Assembly: GCA_017695115.1 (NCBI GenBank)
Contig: JADILV010000085.1
Coordinates: 1-52,327, forward strand
Length of the DNA: 52,327 bases
Source: Candidatus Cryptobacteroides avicola
GTDB taxonomy: Bacteria; Bacteroidota; Bacteroidia; Bacteroidales; UBA932
Direction: 5' to 3'
Below are positions 1 to 8,340 of the stretch, one piece after another; positions within the stretch are counted from its first letter, which is position 1; each line of letters begins with the position of its first letter. The translations under genes and the position numbers were made by a program. The notes under the pieces are model-generated. The model ran no database searches and was not told the origin of the DNA. It saw only the letters and a list, made by a program, of their open reading frames with translations.

Positions 1-239
1 ATCCGGTTTGGATGATACCTCATATTCCAGACATAACCGGCCTAAAGCCTGGAGAGATACTCGTCGCAGCCGCAGCCTTGGCGGCCGTCGATTAAGCTAA
101 ACTACTTGGTAGATTAGGCAGCGAGTGCGTAGTTGTTGTTGCCAACTAAATTTTTGGAGGCTGAGATTAACGGGCAAACTTCCGACGCCCGGCGTGCTTA
201 CTGTCCAATGTCATGTGCTGTCAAAACCAAAACAGCCCC
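1..239 (-). ncRNA. ssrA: tmRNA (5' part; 3' end lies outside the window)
   Basis: Read on the minus strand, the sequence starts GGGGCTGTTTTGG at 239, the typical 5' acceptor end of tmRNA. A short reading frame at 143-114 encodes GNNNYALAA followed by TAA. This is a classical proteolysis tag ending in ALAA, with the usual charged alanine added first. The tRNA-like 3' half is cut off by the window edge. tmRNA rescues stalled ribosomes and marks the unfinished protein for degradation. I see no clear promoter directly upstream; the 5' end of tmRNA is normally made by processing. Confidence 0.93.
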
Positions 240-401
240 ATTGATTCAAATGGCATATCTGATGTCTATTGTATATTATTATACTCCGCTTCCAGAAAAA
301 TGTTTCAGCCTGGAGGGAAAAATTTTCGGCAATTATAGGGACAACGAAAAAAAGATGTTTGAAAAAATAAAACCCCTATTTTCGCCCAAGCAATAAACAA
401 A

Positions 402-434
402 AAAATCCCGAAGTCGGTAGACTTCAGGATTTTG
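402..434 (-). terminator. Rho-independent terminator behind tRNA-Val
   Basis: On the minus strand, arm AAATCCTGAAGT (432-421), loop CTACCG and arm ACTTCGGGATTT (414-403) form a 12-bp stem with one G-U pair, followed by a T run. It lies 20 bases beyond the tRNA 3' end. The opposite strand also carries an A/T flank, so it may work in both directions. Confidence 0.8.
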
Positions 435-454
435 CTTTGATTTTCCCTTTCGGG

Positions 455-532
455 TGGTGGGAGCAGAGGGAGTCGAACCCCCGACCCTCTGCTTGTAAGG
501 CAGACGCTCTGAACCAACTGAGCTATGCTCCC
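455..532 (-). tRNA. tRNA-Val (anticodon UAC)
   Basis: The minus strand gives a complete cloverleaf: acceptor GGGAGCA/TGCTCCC, D arm AGCTCAGTTGGTTCAGAGC, anticodon stem TCTGC/GCAGA with loop CTTACAA (anticodon TAC), and T arm with GGTTCGACTCC. The discriminator A and the CCA end (457-455) are encoded. The gene is a single-tRNA unit with its own promoter and terminator. Confidence 0.96.
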
Positions 533-682
533 TTTTTTCGTTTCTTTTTTGGTGATTACTGCGTTGGACATCGTATCGTCGGTCAGTCATTTACGAAAGT
601 AAACTCCTTTTCTCCTCCCTTGTCCGCCTTGTACTCTCCAAAAGCAAACTTCAATGAACTCCCCGAATTGATTTCGGGACTG

Positions 683-713
683 CAAAGGTAGGAAACATTT
701 TTTATTCTGCAAA
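683..713 (-). promoter_or_regulatory. Housekeeping promoter for tRNA-Val
   Basis: On the minus strand TTTG (713-710), exactly 19 bases, then TACCTTTG (690-683). This is a perfect match to the Bacteroidota primary-sigma consensus TTTG-N19-TAnnTTTG. It places the transcript start near 676, leaving a leader of about 145 nt before the tRNA at 532. I see no credible gene inside that leader. Confidence 0.85.
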
Positions 714-749
714 TTTTTTTACGACTATCTGCAAAAATACCAGCTGATA

Positions 750-843
750 TGTCATCACGAGCGGGGAACTGAGTTCGCAGCCGAGGTATTAGCAAGGGGC
801 ATCAGGCAGATTGCTCCGCTCCCTCCGGTCGGTCGAAATGACA
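750..843. repeat. Palindromic dispersed repeat, left copy
   Basis: An imperfect inverted repeat has outer ends reading GTCATCACGAGCGGGG (751-766) and GGTCGAAATGAC (831-842). Its reverse complement matches the element at 51455-51552 closely over the first 40 or so bases, including the CCGACCGGAGGGAG block. Related ends occur at 7304 and 48517. The GTCATTTCGA core is a familiar intergenic repeat in Bacteroidota (general knowledge). No coding is seen. Confidence 0.75.
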
Positions 844-863
844 AATATTAGGGCCTGTTCTCA

Positions 864-1313
864 GGATAATCTTCCGTATAGGTGGTTCCGAATGCCGGTC
901 CACCTCGCACGTTTTCACCGACCTTTCTGCCGCGGAGGGACGGAAACTTGGTTCACCTCGCACGTTTTTACAGACCTTTCTATCACGGTGGTTCCGAATT
1001 CCGGTCCACCTCGCATGGTTTCGCTGCATTTCTGTGCGGGTGGACGTTCTATCTGTCCACTTCGCACGGTTTTCCAGGTTCATCGCTCGGGGTGGTCAGG
1101 AAAGGATTCTCACCTCGCACGTTTTCACCGACTTTTCTGTCGTGGAGGGACGGAAGCTTGGTCCACCTCGCATGGTTTCACTGCATTTCTGTGTCGGGTG
1201 GACGTTTTGCCGGTCTACCTCGCACGTTTTTCCTTTGGTTTCTCGCGCGGTGGTCCCGAATGCCGGTCCACCCCGCACACTTTTGCACACTTTTCCGCAT
1301 TTTACCCTAAACG
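864..1313 (+). repeat. Tandem array of about 53-bp units, left copy
   Basis: Eight degenerate units start with CACCTCGCA or a close variant at 901, 954, 1007, 1058, 1111, 1164, 1216 and 1269, so the period is 53, 53, 51, 53, 53, 52 and 53 bases. A partial unit precedes the first one and the last fades out near 1313. Each unit carries a GTGG-type block about 14 bases before the next CCAC block, so each junction can form a short hairpin. The open frames across it are by-products of the repeat: the period is not a multiple of three and indels of one or two bases occur. A related inverted array lies at 51165-51441. Confidence 0.85.
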
Positions 1314-1523
1314 AGGCCTGTTGTTCCTGGTGAACTATCGGTCATTGCTCGCCTTCCGCGAAGAAACCTTTTGAATAAACTGCATAAACAGGAGGGACTT
1401 TTGTAGGGACTTTTGCAGACAGTCATTTAATTTTTTATATATTTACTTGTTTTTTAAGAAAATTCGTGTCAATTTTGTATTTGAAAATTAGGATACTAAG
1501 CCGCTAATACACTACCTGGCATT
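1314..1523. other. AT-rich intergenic region before the efflux operon
   Basis: No gene seen. The part from about 1420 is very AT-rich and should hold the promoter of the ABC operon. TTTTG at 1411-1415 and TATATTTA at 1438-1445 resemble promoter boxes, but the spacing of 22 is longer than the usual 19-21, so I do not call a promoter. Confidence 0.4.
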
Positions 1524-2228
1524 ATGGTAGAAATTGAAAATCTGCATAAGACCTATAACAACGGTTCGCCGCTGCATGTCCTCAAAGGTATTGATCTCTC
1601 TGTCAAAGACGGGGAGTTTTTGTCTATTATGGGGGCTTCAGGTTCCGGCAAATCCACGCTTCTCAATATTCTTGGCATTCTGGATACATACGACGAAGGC
1701 AGGTACTGTCTTGCAGGGAAGCTCATCAAAAGCCAGGATGAAACGCAGGCAGCTGCGCTCAGAAATGAAATGATAGGATTCATATTCCAGTCATTCAATC
1801 TGATAAGCTACAAGACAGCGCTGGAAAATGTCGCGCTTCCTTTATATTATAAAGGATATCGCAGGAAGAAAAGGAACGAGATGGCCATGGATTTTCTGGA
1901 CAGGCTGGGGCTGAAAGACTGGGCCGATCACCGTCCGAATGAGATGTCCGGAGGCCAGAAACAGAGGGTCGCAATAGCCAGGGCGTTGATTACCAGACCG
2001 AAATTGATATTGGCCGACGAGCCGACAGGTGCTTTGGACAGCGTCACATCGCAGGAAGTGATGGATCTGCTGAGGAAAGTGAACAAAGAATTGGGAATGA
2101 CTATCATCTGTGTGACGCATGAAAAAGGCGTAGCGGAACAGACTGACCGTACAGTACATATAAAGGACGGAATCATAGAAGGAGAAGAAATCAACAACCC
2201 TGAAACGATCCACTCGATGCTGAAGTGA
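1524..2228 (+). CDS. ABC transporter ATP-binding protein (MacB/LolD type)
   Basis: This 234-residue cytoplasmic ATPase hydrolyses ATP to drive the membrane partners encoded next to it. Walker A GASGSGKST lies at residues 37-45, the Q-loop at FQSFN, the signature MSGGQKQR at 141-148 and Walker B LILADEP at 161-167, followed by TGALDS and the switch histidine in CVTHE. All catalytic elements are present and the length fits the MacB/LolD/FtsE group. The stop codon touches the start of the first permease, which indicates translational coupling. The substrate cannot be read from the sequence; neighbours indicate export across both membranes. Confidence 0.93.
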   Translation: MVEIENLHKTYNNGSPLHVLKGIDLSVKDGEFLSIMGASGSGKSTLLNILGILDTYDEGRYCLAGKLIKSQDETQAAALRNEMIGFIFQSFNLISYKTALENVALPLYYKGYRRKKRNEMAMDFLDRLGLKDWADHRPNEMSGGQKQRVAIARALITRPKLILADEPTGALDSVTSQEVMDLLRKVNKELGMTIICVTHEKGVAEQTDRTVHIKDGIIEGEEINNPETIHSMLK

Positions 2229-2230
2229 CC

Positions 2231-3502
2231 ATGAGAGAACTTCTGAGCGAAATATTCGAATCCCTTAAACAGAACAGGCTCCGTACCGTGCTTACGGGTT
2301 TTTCCGTGGCGTGGGGGATTTTCATGCTCGTGGTGCTGCTCGGTTCGGGCAACGGTCTGAAAAACGGGCTTATGGAGAACTTCGGTTCACAGATGATCAA
2401 CAGCGGTTCCATCTACGGCGGGTATACCACTATCAGTTATGGCGGTTTCAACATGTACAGGGAAGTCTATCTGCGCAATGAAGACCTGGACGTTATCCTT
2501 GACGAATTCGGAAGTTATGTGAAAGATATCAGCGCCAAAGCGTGGTACAACAGCGTCACGGCCCGTTTCGGGGACATGACCATAACTGCCGGCGTAGAAG
2601 GCGTGACCCCGGAACGCGCTCCGATGCTCGGAGAAGTGATGCTGTACGGACGGTATATCAACGCGCTGGACATGAAGACCAGGAGAAAAGTGGCCGTTGT
2701 GGACGAGAATATCGTCAAGGTCCTGTTCAAAGGGAACGATCCGGTCGGGGAAACACTTATGATGAACGATGTGCCGTACAAGATTGTCGGAGTGCTGAAG
2801 ACCGACAAGTTCTCCACATGGCCGAGCATCTGTATCCCGCTTTCCACGGGTCAGCTGATATATTCGAAAGGGGACGAGAAACTTTCAGAAGCGACATTTG
2901 TCTTCCAAGACAATATCTCGGAGGACGATGTCCCGCAATTCGAGCAGGCGCTCAGGACGAGGATGAGCAAGAAGTACGGATTCTCTCCCGACGACATGTC
3001 CGTCTTCTACATCTGGAACAATATGGAAAACTACAAGTCGGTCATGACGGTATTCAGGGCCCTGACCATTTTCATCTGGATGATAGGCATCGGGACACTG
3101 ATGGCAGGAATAGTCGGAGTGGCCAACATAATGCTTGTGACGGTCAGGGAGCGCACATTTGAAATAGGCATAAGAAAGGCTTTGGGGGCCTCCCCGAGAT
3201 CCGTAGTGGGGATGATTCTTGCCGAAGCGGTAGTAATAACGGCACTCTTCGGATATATCGGCATGTGTGCCGGTGTAGGGGTGATGGAAGGAGTCAACCG
3301 ATACCTCATAACGACTGCCTCCGAAGCTGATTCAGGAGGAATTTTCAGCAGCATATCCTTTTTCAAGGACCCGACGCTTGACATCACTATCGTGGTCAGT
3401 GCGACTGTTGTGCTGATAGTTGCCGGGGTGATTGCGGGATACATACCGGCCAGAAGGGCTGCCAGGGTGAAGACCATAGATGCATTGAGGGACAGTTTAT
3501 AG
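2231..3502 (+). CDS. ABC transporter permease, MacB-like (first)
   Basis: An inner-membrane protein of 423 residues with one N-terminal membrane segment (about residues 20-40, FMLVVLLGSGNGL), a large periplasmic MacB-type domain and three C-terminal segments with the FtsX motif around ERTFEIGIRKALGA. MacB-like permeases move substrate from the periplasm to an outer-membrane channel by a mechanical stroke. I chose ATG at 2231; a GTG at 2225 overlapping the ATPase stop would add two residues. It is paralogous to the next gene, so the transporter is probably a heterodimer of two permeases with one ATPase. Confidence 0.9.
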   Translation: MRELLSEIFESLKQNRLRTVLTGFSVAWGIFMLVVLLGSGNGLKNGLMENFGSQMINSGSIYGGYTTISYGGFNMYREVYLRNEDLDVILDEFGSYVKDISAKAWYNSVTARFGDMTITAGVEGVTPERAPMLGEVMLYGRYINALDMKTRRKVAVVDENIVKVLFKGNDPVGETLMMNDVPYKIVGVLKTDKFSTWPSICIPLSTGQLIYSKGDEKLSEATFVFQDNISEDDVPQFEQALRTRMSKKYGFSPDDMSVFYIWNNMENYKSVMTVFRALTIFIWMIGIGTLMAGIVGVANIMLVTVRERTFEIGIRKALGASPRSVVGMILAEAVVITALFGYIGMCAGVGVMEGVNRYLITTASEADSGGIFSSISFFKDPTLDITIVVSATVVLIVAGVIAGYIPARRAARVKTIDALRDSL

Positions 3503-3524
3503 TAATCTACGCGGAACGGACTTT

Positions 3525-4796
3525 ATGATGCATATATTGGACATAGAATGGTGGAATGAAATATTCCAGAGCCTGGGAAGGAACAAGCGCAGAAGCATCT
3601 TCACGGCGCTCGGGGTGGTCTGGGGCACTTTCATGCTGGTGCTGCTGCTCGGCGTGGGGATGGGCCTGTCGGATATTATCGTCGGTGAGATGGCAGACAA
3701 TGCATCCAACTCCACTTTCATGTTCCCGCAGCAGACTTCCGTCCCGTATAAAGGGATGAAATCAGGAAGGTGGTGGAACATGAGGTACAGCGATGTCGAG
3801 GAGCTGGCCGGACTGCCTGGGGTGAAAAGAGCAGGGGCCCTCGGCCCTACAAGGAGCTACAAGCTTGTCTACAACAGCACCGCACATGACTCATACACCG
3901 CCGCCTATGACCTCGGGTTCCAGACGACGGACGGGATACAGGCTGCTGAAGGGAGACTCCTGAACAGGATCGACATGACCCGGATGCGCAAAGTATGTAT
4001 CGTCCCTAAGGCCATGGCGGAAAGGATAGATCCCGGCAATTCGCTGATAGGAAAAGCGGTCAGGCTCGGCAACACATATTTCACAGTAGTAGGCACATAC
4101 GTGAAGACCAACCAGATGTTCAATATGACCAACCCCGACAGGACCGTAATAATCCCCTATACGACAGATAATTACATTTTCAACCGCGGCAGTCTTTATG
4201 TAACCGCCGTAACCGTGACGGGGGAAGATGACGCTGACCTTTCAAAAATAGAGGCTGAATGCCGCCGGGTCATATCCGATAATCATCTCGTATCGCCGGA
4301 TGATGACAAGGCTATATACTCTTTCAATGCAAAAGAACTCCTGGACAAGATAAAAGGACTGTTCAACGGTGTGATTTTCCTGACATGGTTCGTAGGTGCA
4401 GGAACACTGCTGGCAGGTATAATCGGCATCAGCAACATAATGCTCATAATTGTCCGCGAGCGCAGGCAGGAAATCGGTGTCAGGCGGGCATTGGGGGCAA
4501 GGCCGAAAGAAATCATAGGGCAGGTCCTGGCGGAAAGTACGGTGCTGTCCCTCATAGCAGGAATCCTCGGGATGACGGCGGCGGTACTTGTGCAGGGAGT
4601 CCTGGACAAGACATTGCTGCCCGTAATACTGCAGAACGCATACATTGAAGATCATGCATTGTATACACTCCAGCTTCCGTTCGGGACTGCCCTGCTGGCA
4701 TTCGGACTGATCCTGGCAGGAAGCCTTGCCGCCGGCATATTGCCGGCATATAAAGCCATAGATATCAACGCAGTAGACGCATTGCGGGAAGAATAG
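3525..4796 (+). CDS. ABC transporter permease, MacB-like (second)
   Basis: A protein of 423 residues with the same plan as the preceding permease: N-terminal membrane segment (WGTFMLVLLLGVGMGLSD), periplasmic domain, then three membrane segments with ERRQEIGVRRALGARPKEI before the last two. The pair begins with similar N-terminal sequence, showing duplication within the operon. The gap to the preceding gene is 22 bases and to the next is 24. A second ATG one codon downstream is an equally possible start. Confidence 0.9.
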   Translation: MMHILDIEWWNEIFQSLGRNKRRSIFTALGVVWGTFMLVLLLGVGMGLSDIIVGEMADNASNSTFMFPQQTSVPYKGMKSGRWWNMRYSDVEELAGLPGVKRAGALGPTRSYKLVYNSTAHDSYTAAYDLGFQTTDGIQAAEGRLLNRIDMTRMRKVCIVPKAMAERIDPGNSLIGKAVRLGNTYFTVVGTYVKTNQMFNMTNPDRTVIIPYTTDNYIFNRGSLYVTAVTVTGEDDADLSKIEAECRRVISDNHLVSPDDDKAIYSFNAKELLDKIKGLFNGVIFLTWFVGAGTLLAGIIGISNIMLIIVRERRQEIGVRRALGARPKEIIGQVLAESTVLSLIAGILGMTAAVLVQGVLDKTLLPVILQNAYIEDHALYTLQLPFGTALLAFGLILAGSLAAGILPAYKAIDINAVDALREE

Positions 4797-4820
4797 GAAA
4801 CTAAATAATTCTATAACGAT

Positions 4821-5921
4821 ATGAAAAAGTTTTTCAGAGTATTCTGGATTACATTGCTGGTCCTGGTATTTCTCGGGACGATGGTCTTCCTGTGGGTCAA
4901 GAGCAGGCCGCAGGTACAGTCTTTCAACCTGATTTCCCCGCAGACGAGGACTATCGAGAACTCTATAATCGCAACAGGCAAGGTAGAGCCGAGCAACGAG
5001 GTCCAGATCAAGCCCCAGATTTCAGGAATCATCGATGCAATCCATTATGATCCCGGTGACGACATCCGAGTGGGAGATGTCATCGCTACCATAAAGGTAG
5101 TACCTGAAATGAGTTCGCTCAACAGTGCGGAAGGCCGCCTGCGGGTCGCTGAAATCAACTACGACAAGGCCCTGAGAGAGCACCAGAGGAATGAAGAACT
5201 GTACGGGAAAGGGATATTGTCCCAGGAAGAGTTCGAGACTTCCAGGACAACCCTGGACAATGCCAAGGAGGAAGTGGACAACTCAAAGGACGCTCTGAAG
5301 ATAATAACGGACGGAGTCTCGGAGAAGTACGACCACCTGAGCAATACCCTGGTGCGTTCCACCATCACAGGGAAAATCCTGGATATACCGGTAGAAGTCG
5401 GGAACTCTGTCATACAGGCAAATACCTTTAACGACGGAACCACTATCGCCACGGTCGCCGACCTGGGGAATATGCTGTTCAGGGGCAATATCGACGAGTC
5501 CGATGTCGGGAAGATATCCGACGGCATGCCTGTAAAGGTGAAAATCGGGGCGCTGCAGGGGATTGATTTCAATGCCGTCCTCACTTATATTTCTCCTAAA
5601 TCCGAGGAAGTGAACAATGTAGTGATGTTCGAAATCGAAGCCGGGCTGGAGATTCCCGACTCAGTATTCGTGAGGGCAGGCTACAGTGCCAATGCGGAAA
5701 TCATCACGGACCGTAAGGAAAATGTGATGTCCATCGAGGAAAGCTGCGTGAAATTCGCAGGAGACACTTCCTATGTGGAGATTTTCAAGGGTATGGACAA
5801 GGAAGAGCAGATTTTCGAGAGAAAGGATGTGAAGATCGGCATGTCTGACGGAGTTTATGTCGAAGTGCTTGAGGGACTGAAGCCGGAGGACAAGGTCAAA
5901 GGAAACCTGCAGATAAAATAG
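4821..5921 (+). CDS. Periplasmic adaptor (membrane-fusion) protein, HlyD/MacA type
   Basis: A protein of 366 residues with an N-terminal membrane anchor (about residues 8-28), the first half of a lipoyl domain (VEPSNEVQIKPQISGII onward), a helical hairpin of about 80 residues rich in Glu/Lys, the second lipoyl half (STITGKILDIPVEVGNSV) and a beta-barrel/membrane-proximal part. This is the order of MacA-like adaptors. It would link the two permeases to the TolC-like channel encoded 16 bases downstream. Confidence 0.92.
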   Translation: MKKFFRVFWITLLVLVFLGTMVFLWVKSRPQVQSFNLISPQTRTIENSIIATGKVEPSNEVQIKPQISGIIDAIHYDPGDDIRVGDVIATIKVVPEMSSLNSAEGRLRVAEINYDKALREHQRNEELYGKGILSQEEFETSRTTLDNAKEEVDNSKDALKIITDGVSEKYDHLSNTLVRSTITGKILDIPVEVGNSVIQANTFNDGTTIATVADLGNMLFRGNIDESDVGKISDGMPVKVKIGALQGIDFNAVLTYISPKSEEVNNVVMFEIEAGLEIPDSVFVRAGYSANAEIITDRKENVMSIEESCVKFAGDTSYVEIFKGMDKEEQIFERKDVKIGMSDGVYVEVLEGLKPEDKVKGNLQIK

Positions 5922-5937
5922 CAAGTTTAAAATATCG

Positions 5938-7290
5938 ATGATGAAACTGTATAAGATACATATCTGCATTCTGGCTCTGTGCTGTTCCGCACAGGTCTAC
6001 GGACAGCAGTCAGAAGCATCCGTACCGGAATATGCCGCCCCGGAAGAATGGACCATTGATGACTGTATCGGTTTCGCACTGGAACACAATGCGGATATAG
6101 CATCAGGCGAACTCGAAGCGGAAAGCGGTAAAATATCCCTTAACACTGCAAGGATGTCCAGACTGCCTGACGTGTCGGCATCTCTGGGAGGCAACATATA
6201 CTTCGGGCGCAGCCCGTCCAGGGACGCATCCTACATAGACAATTCGCAGATTTCCGGCTCTCTCGGGATATCGGCCAATGTCCCTGTATATCAGGGTCTC
6301 AGGATAAAACATGAGATAGACAAGGCCAAAATCGATTTCGAGGCCGCCACCCAGAACCTTGCGCTTGCACGCAAGAACGTATCGCTCAACATCGCATCGC
6401 TTTTCCTTCAGGTGATGTATGACAAGGAAATGGTCTTGATTGCCAGAAGCCAGCTGGAGATGAGCTCAAGCCAGCTGGAGCTTTCAAGGGGACAGTTCGA
6501 AAGCGGCAGGGTTTCCCGCAGCGAGGTGGTGAGGAACGAATCTCTGGTAGAGGCCGACCGGGCATCGCTGGTCCAGAGTGAAAACTCATACACGCTTGCC
6601 CTGCTGGATCTGCGTCAGGCGATGAACCTGCCGGACAGCATCTCCATTGTGCCTGTGATGGATACATACGACATTCCGCGCATGGAGGAAATCCCGGCGC
6701 TCTCCCAGATTTACGAACAGTCCGTAAGGCTCCATCCTTCCGTAAAATATGCTGAAGCGACCTTGCAGAGCAGCATTTTCGCGTTGAAGGCGGCCAAAAG
6801 CGCCTACCAGCCTACTGTCTATCTGTCTGCAGGATACGGGAACAGTGTCTACAGCAACCTCACCGACAAGAGCATGAATACGGGTTTCTGGAACCAGCTG
6901 CAGGGAAACGGGAACGAATATATAGGTCTGTCGGTCTCCATCCCCATATTTTCACGCAATACTGTCAGGAACAATGTCAGGCTTTCCAGACTTTCCGTAT
7001 CCAGGCAGGAAATCATGCTGGATGAGTCAAGGAAATCCCTGAAAAAGGAAATCGAGCAGGCATACTACGGAGCTGTCGCAGCGTACAGTTCTCTGAATTC
7101 GGCTGAAAAAGCGCTTGAGGCGGCATTGCTGAATTTCGAGAATGAAAAGGCCAGCCTGGACTCGGGCAGGTCGGATATGTATGACTATGCCAACGCCAAG
7201 GCGGAAGTCGAAAAGGCGCAGGCGACTCTCGCCCACAGCAAATACGACTTCATACTCCGGGTCAGAATACTGGATTTCTATATGATATGA
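5938..7290 (+). CDS. TolC-family outer-membrane efflux channel
   Basis: A precursor of 450 residues with a signal peptide ending near VYGQQ and two repeated helical outer-membrane-efflux domains, recognisable by long Ala/Leu/Ser/Glu-rich helices (for example LALARKNVSLNIASLFLQVM). It completes the tripartite exporter. The start could also be the second Met at 5941. A dispersed repeat follows 14 bases after the stop, marking the operon end. Confidence 0.9.
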   Translation: MMKLYKIHICILALCCSAQVYGQQSEASVPEYAAPEEWTIDDCIGFALEHNADIASGELEAESGKISLNTARMSRLPDVSASLGGNIYFGRSPSRDASYIDNSQISGSLGISANVPVYQGLRIKHEIDKAKIDFEAATQNLALARKNVSLNIASLFLQVMYDKEMVLIARSQLEMSSSQLELSRGQFESGRVSRSEVVRNESLVEADRASLVQSENSYTLALLDLRQAMNLPDSISIVPVMDTYDIPRMEEIPALSQIYEQSVRLHPSVKYAEATLQSSIFALKAAKSAYQPTVYLSAGYGNSVYSNLTDKSMNTGFWNQLQGNGNEYIGLSVSIPIFSRNTVRNNVRLSRLSVSRQEIMLDESRKSLKKEIEQAYYGAVAAYSSLNSAEKALEAALLNFENEKASLDSGRSDMYDYANAKAEVEKAQATLAHSKYDFILRVRILDFYMI

Positions 7291-7303
7291 ATGTATCAGG
7301 GTG

Positions 7304-7350
7304 TTGTCATTTCGAGTGAAGGGTGTAGCCCGGAGCAGGGAAATCTGTTA
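7304..7350 (+). repeat. Dispersed repeat, half element
   Basis: The block begins TTGTCATTTCGAG and ends GGGAAATCTGTTA, matching one arm of the palindromic element at 48517-48616. The opposite arm is absent, so this is a half copy between the efflux operon and the next gene. Confidence 0.65.
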
Positions 7351-7369
7351 AAGGAAAATCAAATCCATC

Positions 7370-8311
7370 ATGATAATGAACAAGTTACGCAGAACAATCC
7401 TTATCGGCAGCTTTGCCGCCTTGTGTATAGTATCCGTATGCCATGAGACTGCCGCACAGAACCTTACGGTAGCTACCTACAATATCAGGAACAAGAACGA
7501 CGGCGATGCCCGGGCAGGCAACGGATGGGACAGTAGATATCCGTGGATATGCTCTCTGATAGAGTTTGAGGGAATAGACATTTTCGGCTCCCAGGAAGTG
7601 CTTGAACCGCAGCTGGAAGATATGCTGGGAGCTCTTCCTGAATACGGCTATGTCGGAGCAGGACGGGATGACGGCAGGACAAAAGGGGAGTACGCCCCGA
7701 TATTCTACAGAACAGACAGGTTCACGGTGCTTGGAAGCGGATGGTTCTGGCTGTCCGAAACACCCGACGTCCCGTCAAAAGGATGGGATGCCGCACTTCC
7801 GCGGATCTGTACGTGGGGGCATTTCAAGGACAGGGAAACAGGCAGGAGGCTGTGGTTCTTCAACCTGCACATGGACCATGTAGGCGTGCATGCGCGGGCA
7901 GAAGGCGCCAGACTCGTTGTCAGCAGGATAAAGGAATGGTGCGGGAAGAACGAGACGGTATTCCTTACAGGAGATTTCAATGTCGACCAGAATAATGAAA
8001 TCTATACGACATTTACGGAATCCGGCGTGCTGGAGGATTCGTTCGTCACTGCTGAAAAGAGATATGCCCCGAACGGTACTGCAAACGGCTTTGATCCTGA
8101 CTCCTTTACCGGGAGCCGGATAGACCATGTTTTCGTGTCTCCGGGCATGGAAGTGAAAAACTACGGGGTGCTTACAGAAACTTACCGCAGCGGGATTGAC
8201 GGCGGCAGTTCCTATAAATCGGGCAACTTCCCCAAGGAAATCGACCTGCATGAATTCCAGGCGCGGACGCCTTCGGATCATTTCCCTGTGATTATCAAAG
8301 TCCGGCTGTAA
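7370..8311 (+). CDS. Secreted endonuclease/exonuclease/phosphatase-fold hydrolase
   Basis: A protein of 313 residues with a signal peptide (about residues 1-29, ending ETAAQ). Motifs of the metal-dependent EEP superfamily are visible: ATYNIRN near the mature N-terminus, GSQEVLEPQ with the metal-binding Glu, FNLHMDHVG, GDFNVDQNN, the RIDHVFVS block and the C-terminal SDHFPVI. The fold hydrolyses phosphodiester or phosphomonoester bonds. The substrate (nucleic acid, phospholipid or sugar phosphate) cannot be told. A second in-frame ATG lies at 7376. The gene converges on the RelA/SpoT homologue. Confidence 0.88.
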   Translation: MIMNKLRRTILIGSFAALCIVSVCHETAAQNLTVATYNIRNKNDGDARAGNGWDSRYPWICSLIEFEGIDIFGSQEVLEPQLEDMLGALPEYGYVGAGRDDGRTKGEYAPIFYRTDRFTVLGSGWFWLSETPDVPSKGWDAALPRICTWGHFKDRETGRRLWFFNLHMDHVGVHARAEGARLVVSRIKEWCGKNETVFLTGDFNVDQNNEIYTTFTESGVLEDSFVTAEKRYAPNGTANGFDPDSFTGSRIDHVFVSPGMEVKNYGVLTETYRSGIDGGSSYKSGNFPKEIDLHEFQARTPSDHFPVIIKVRL

Positions 8312-8340
8312 AGGTCAGATTTATGTTCTGGTGACCTTTA
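8309..8340. terminator. Possible bidirectional terminator between convergent genes
   Basis: Perfect 9-bp inverted repeat TAAAGGTCA (8309-8317) and TGACCTTTA (8332-8340). It starts in the stop codon of the plus-strand gene and reaches into the last codons of the minus-strand gene. There is no strong U tract, so intrinsic termination is uncertain. Confidence 0.4.

Noticed and set aside
133..396. Plus-strand frame of 87 codons
   Set aside because: It runs antisense through the tmRNA and contains its tag region; not a gene.
437..691. Plus-strand frame of 84 codons
   Set aside because: Antisense to tRNA-Val and its leader.
864..1313. CRISPR array
   Set aside because: Similarity runs across the whole 53-bp unit, with no constant repeat plus unique spacer pattern, and no cas genes are in the window.
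811..1374. Three overlapping open frames of 99-187 codons with repeated peptides such as HLARF and PPRMVS
   Set aside because: They arise from the 53-bp DNA repeat; the period is not a multiple of three, all frames are open by chance of composition, and there is no promoter or family resemblance.
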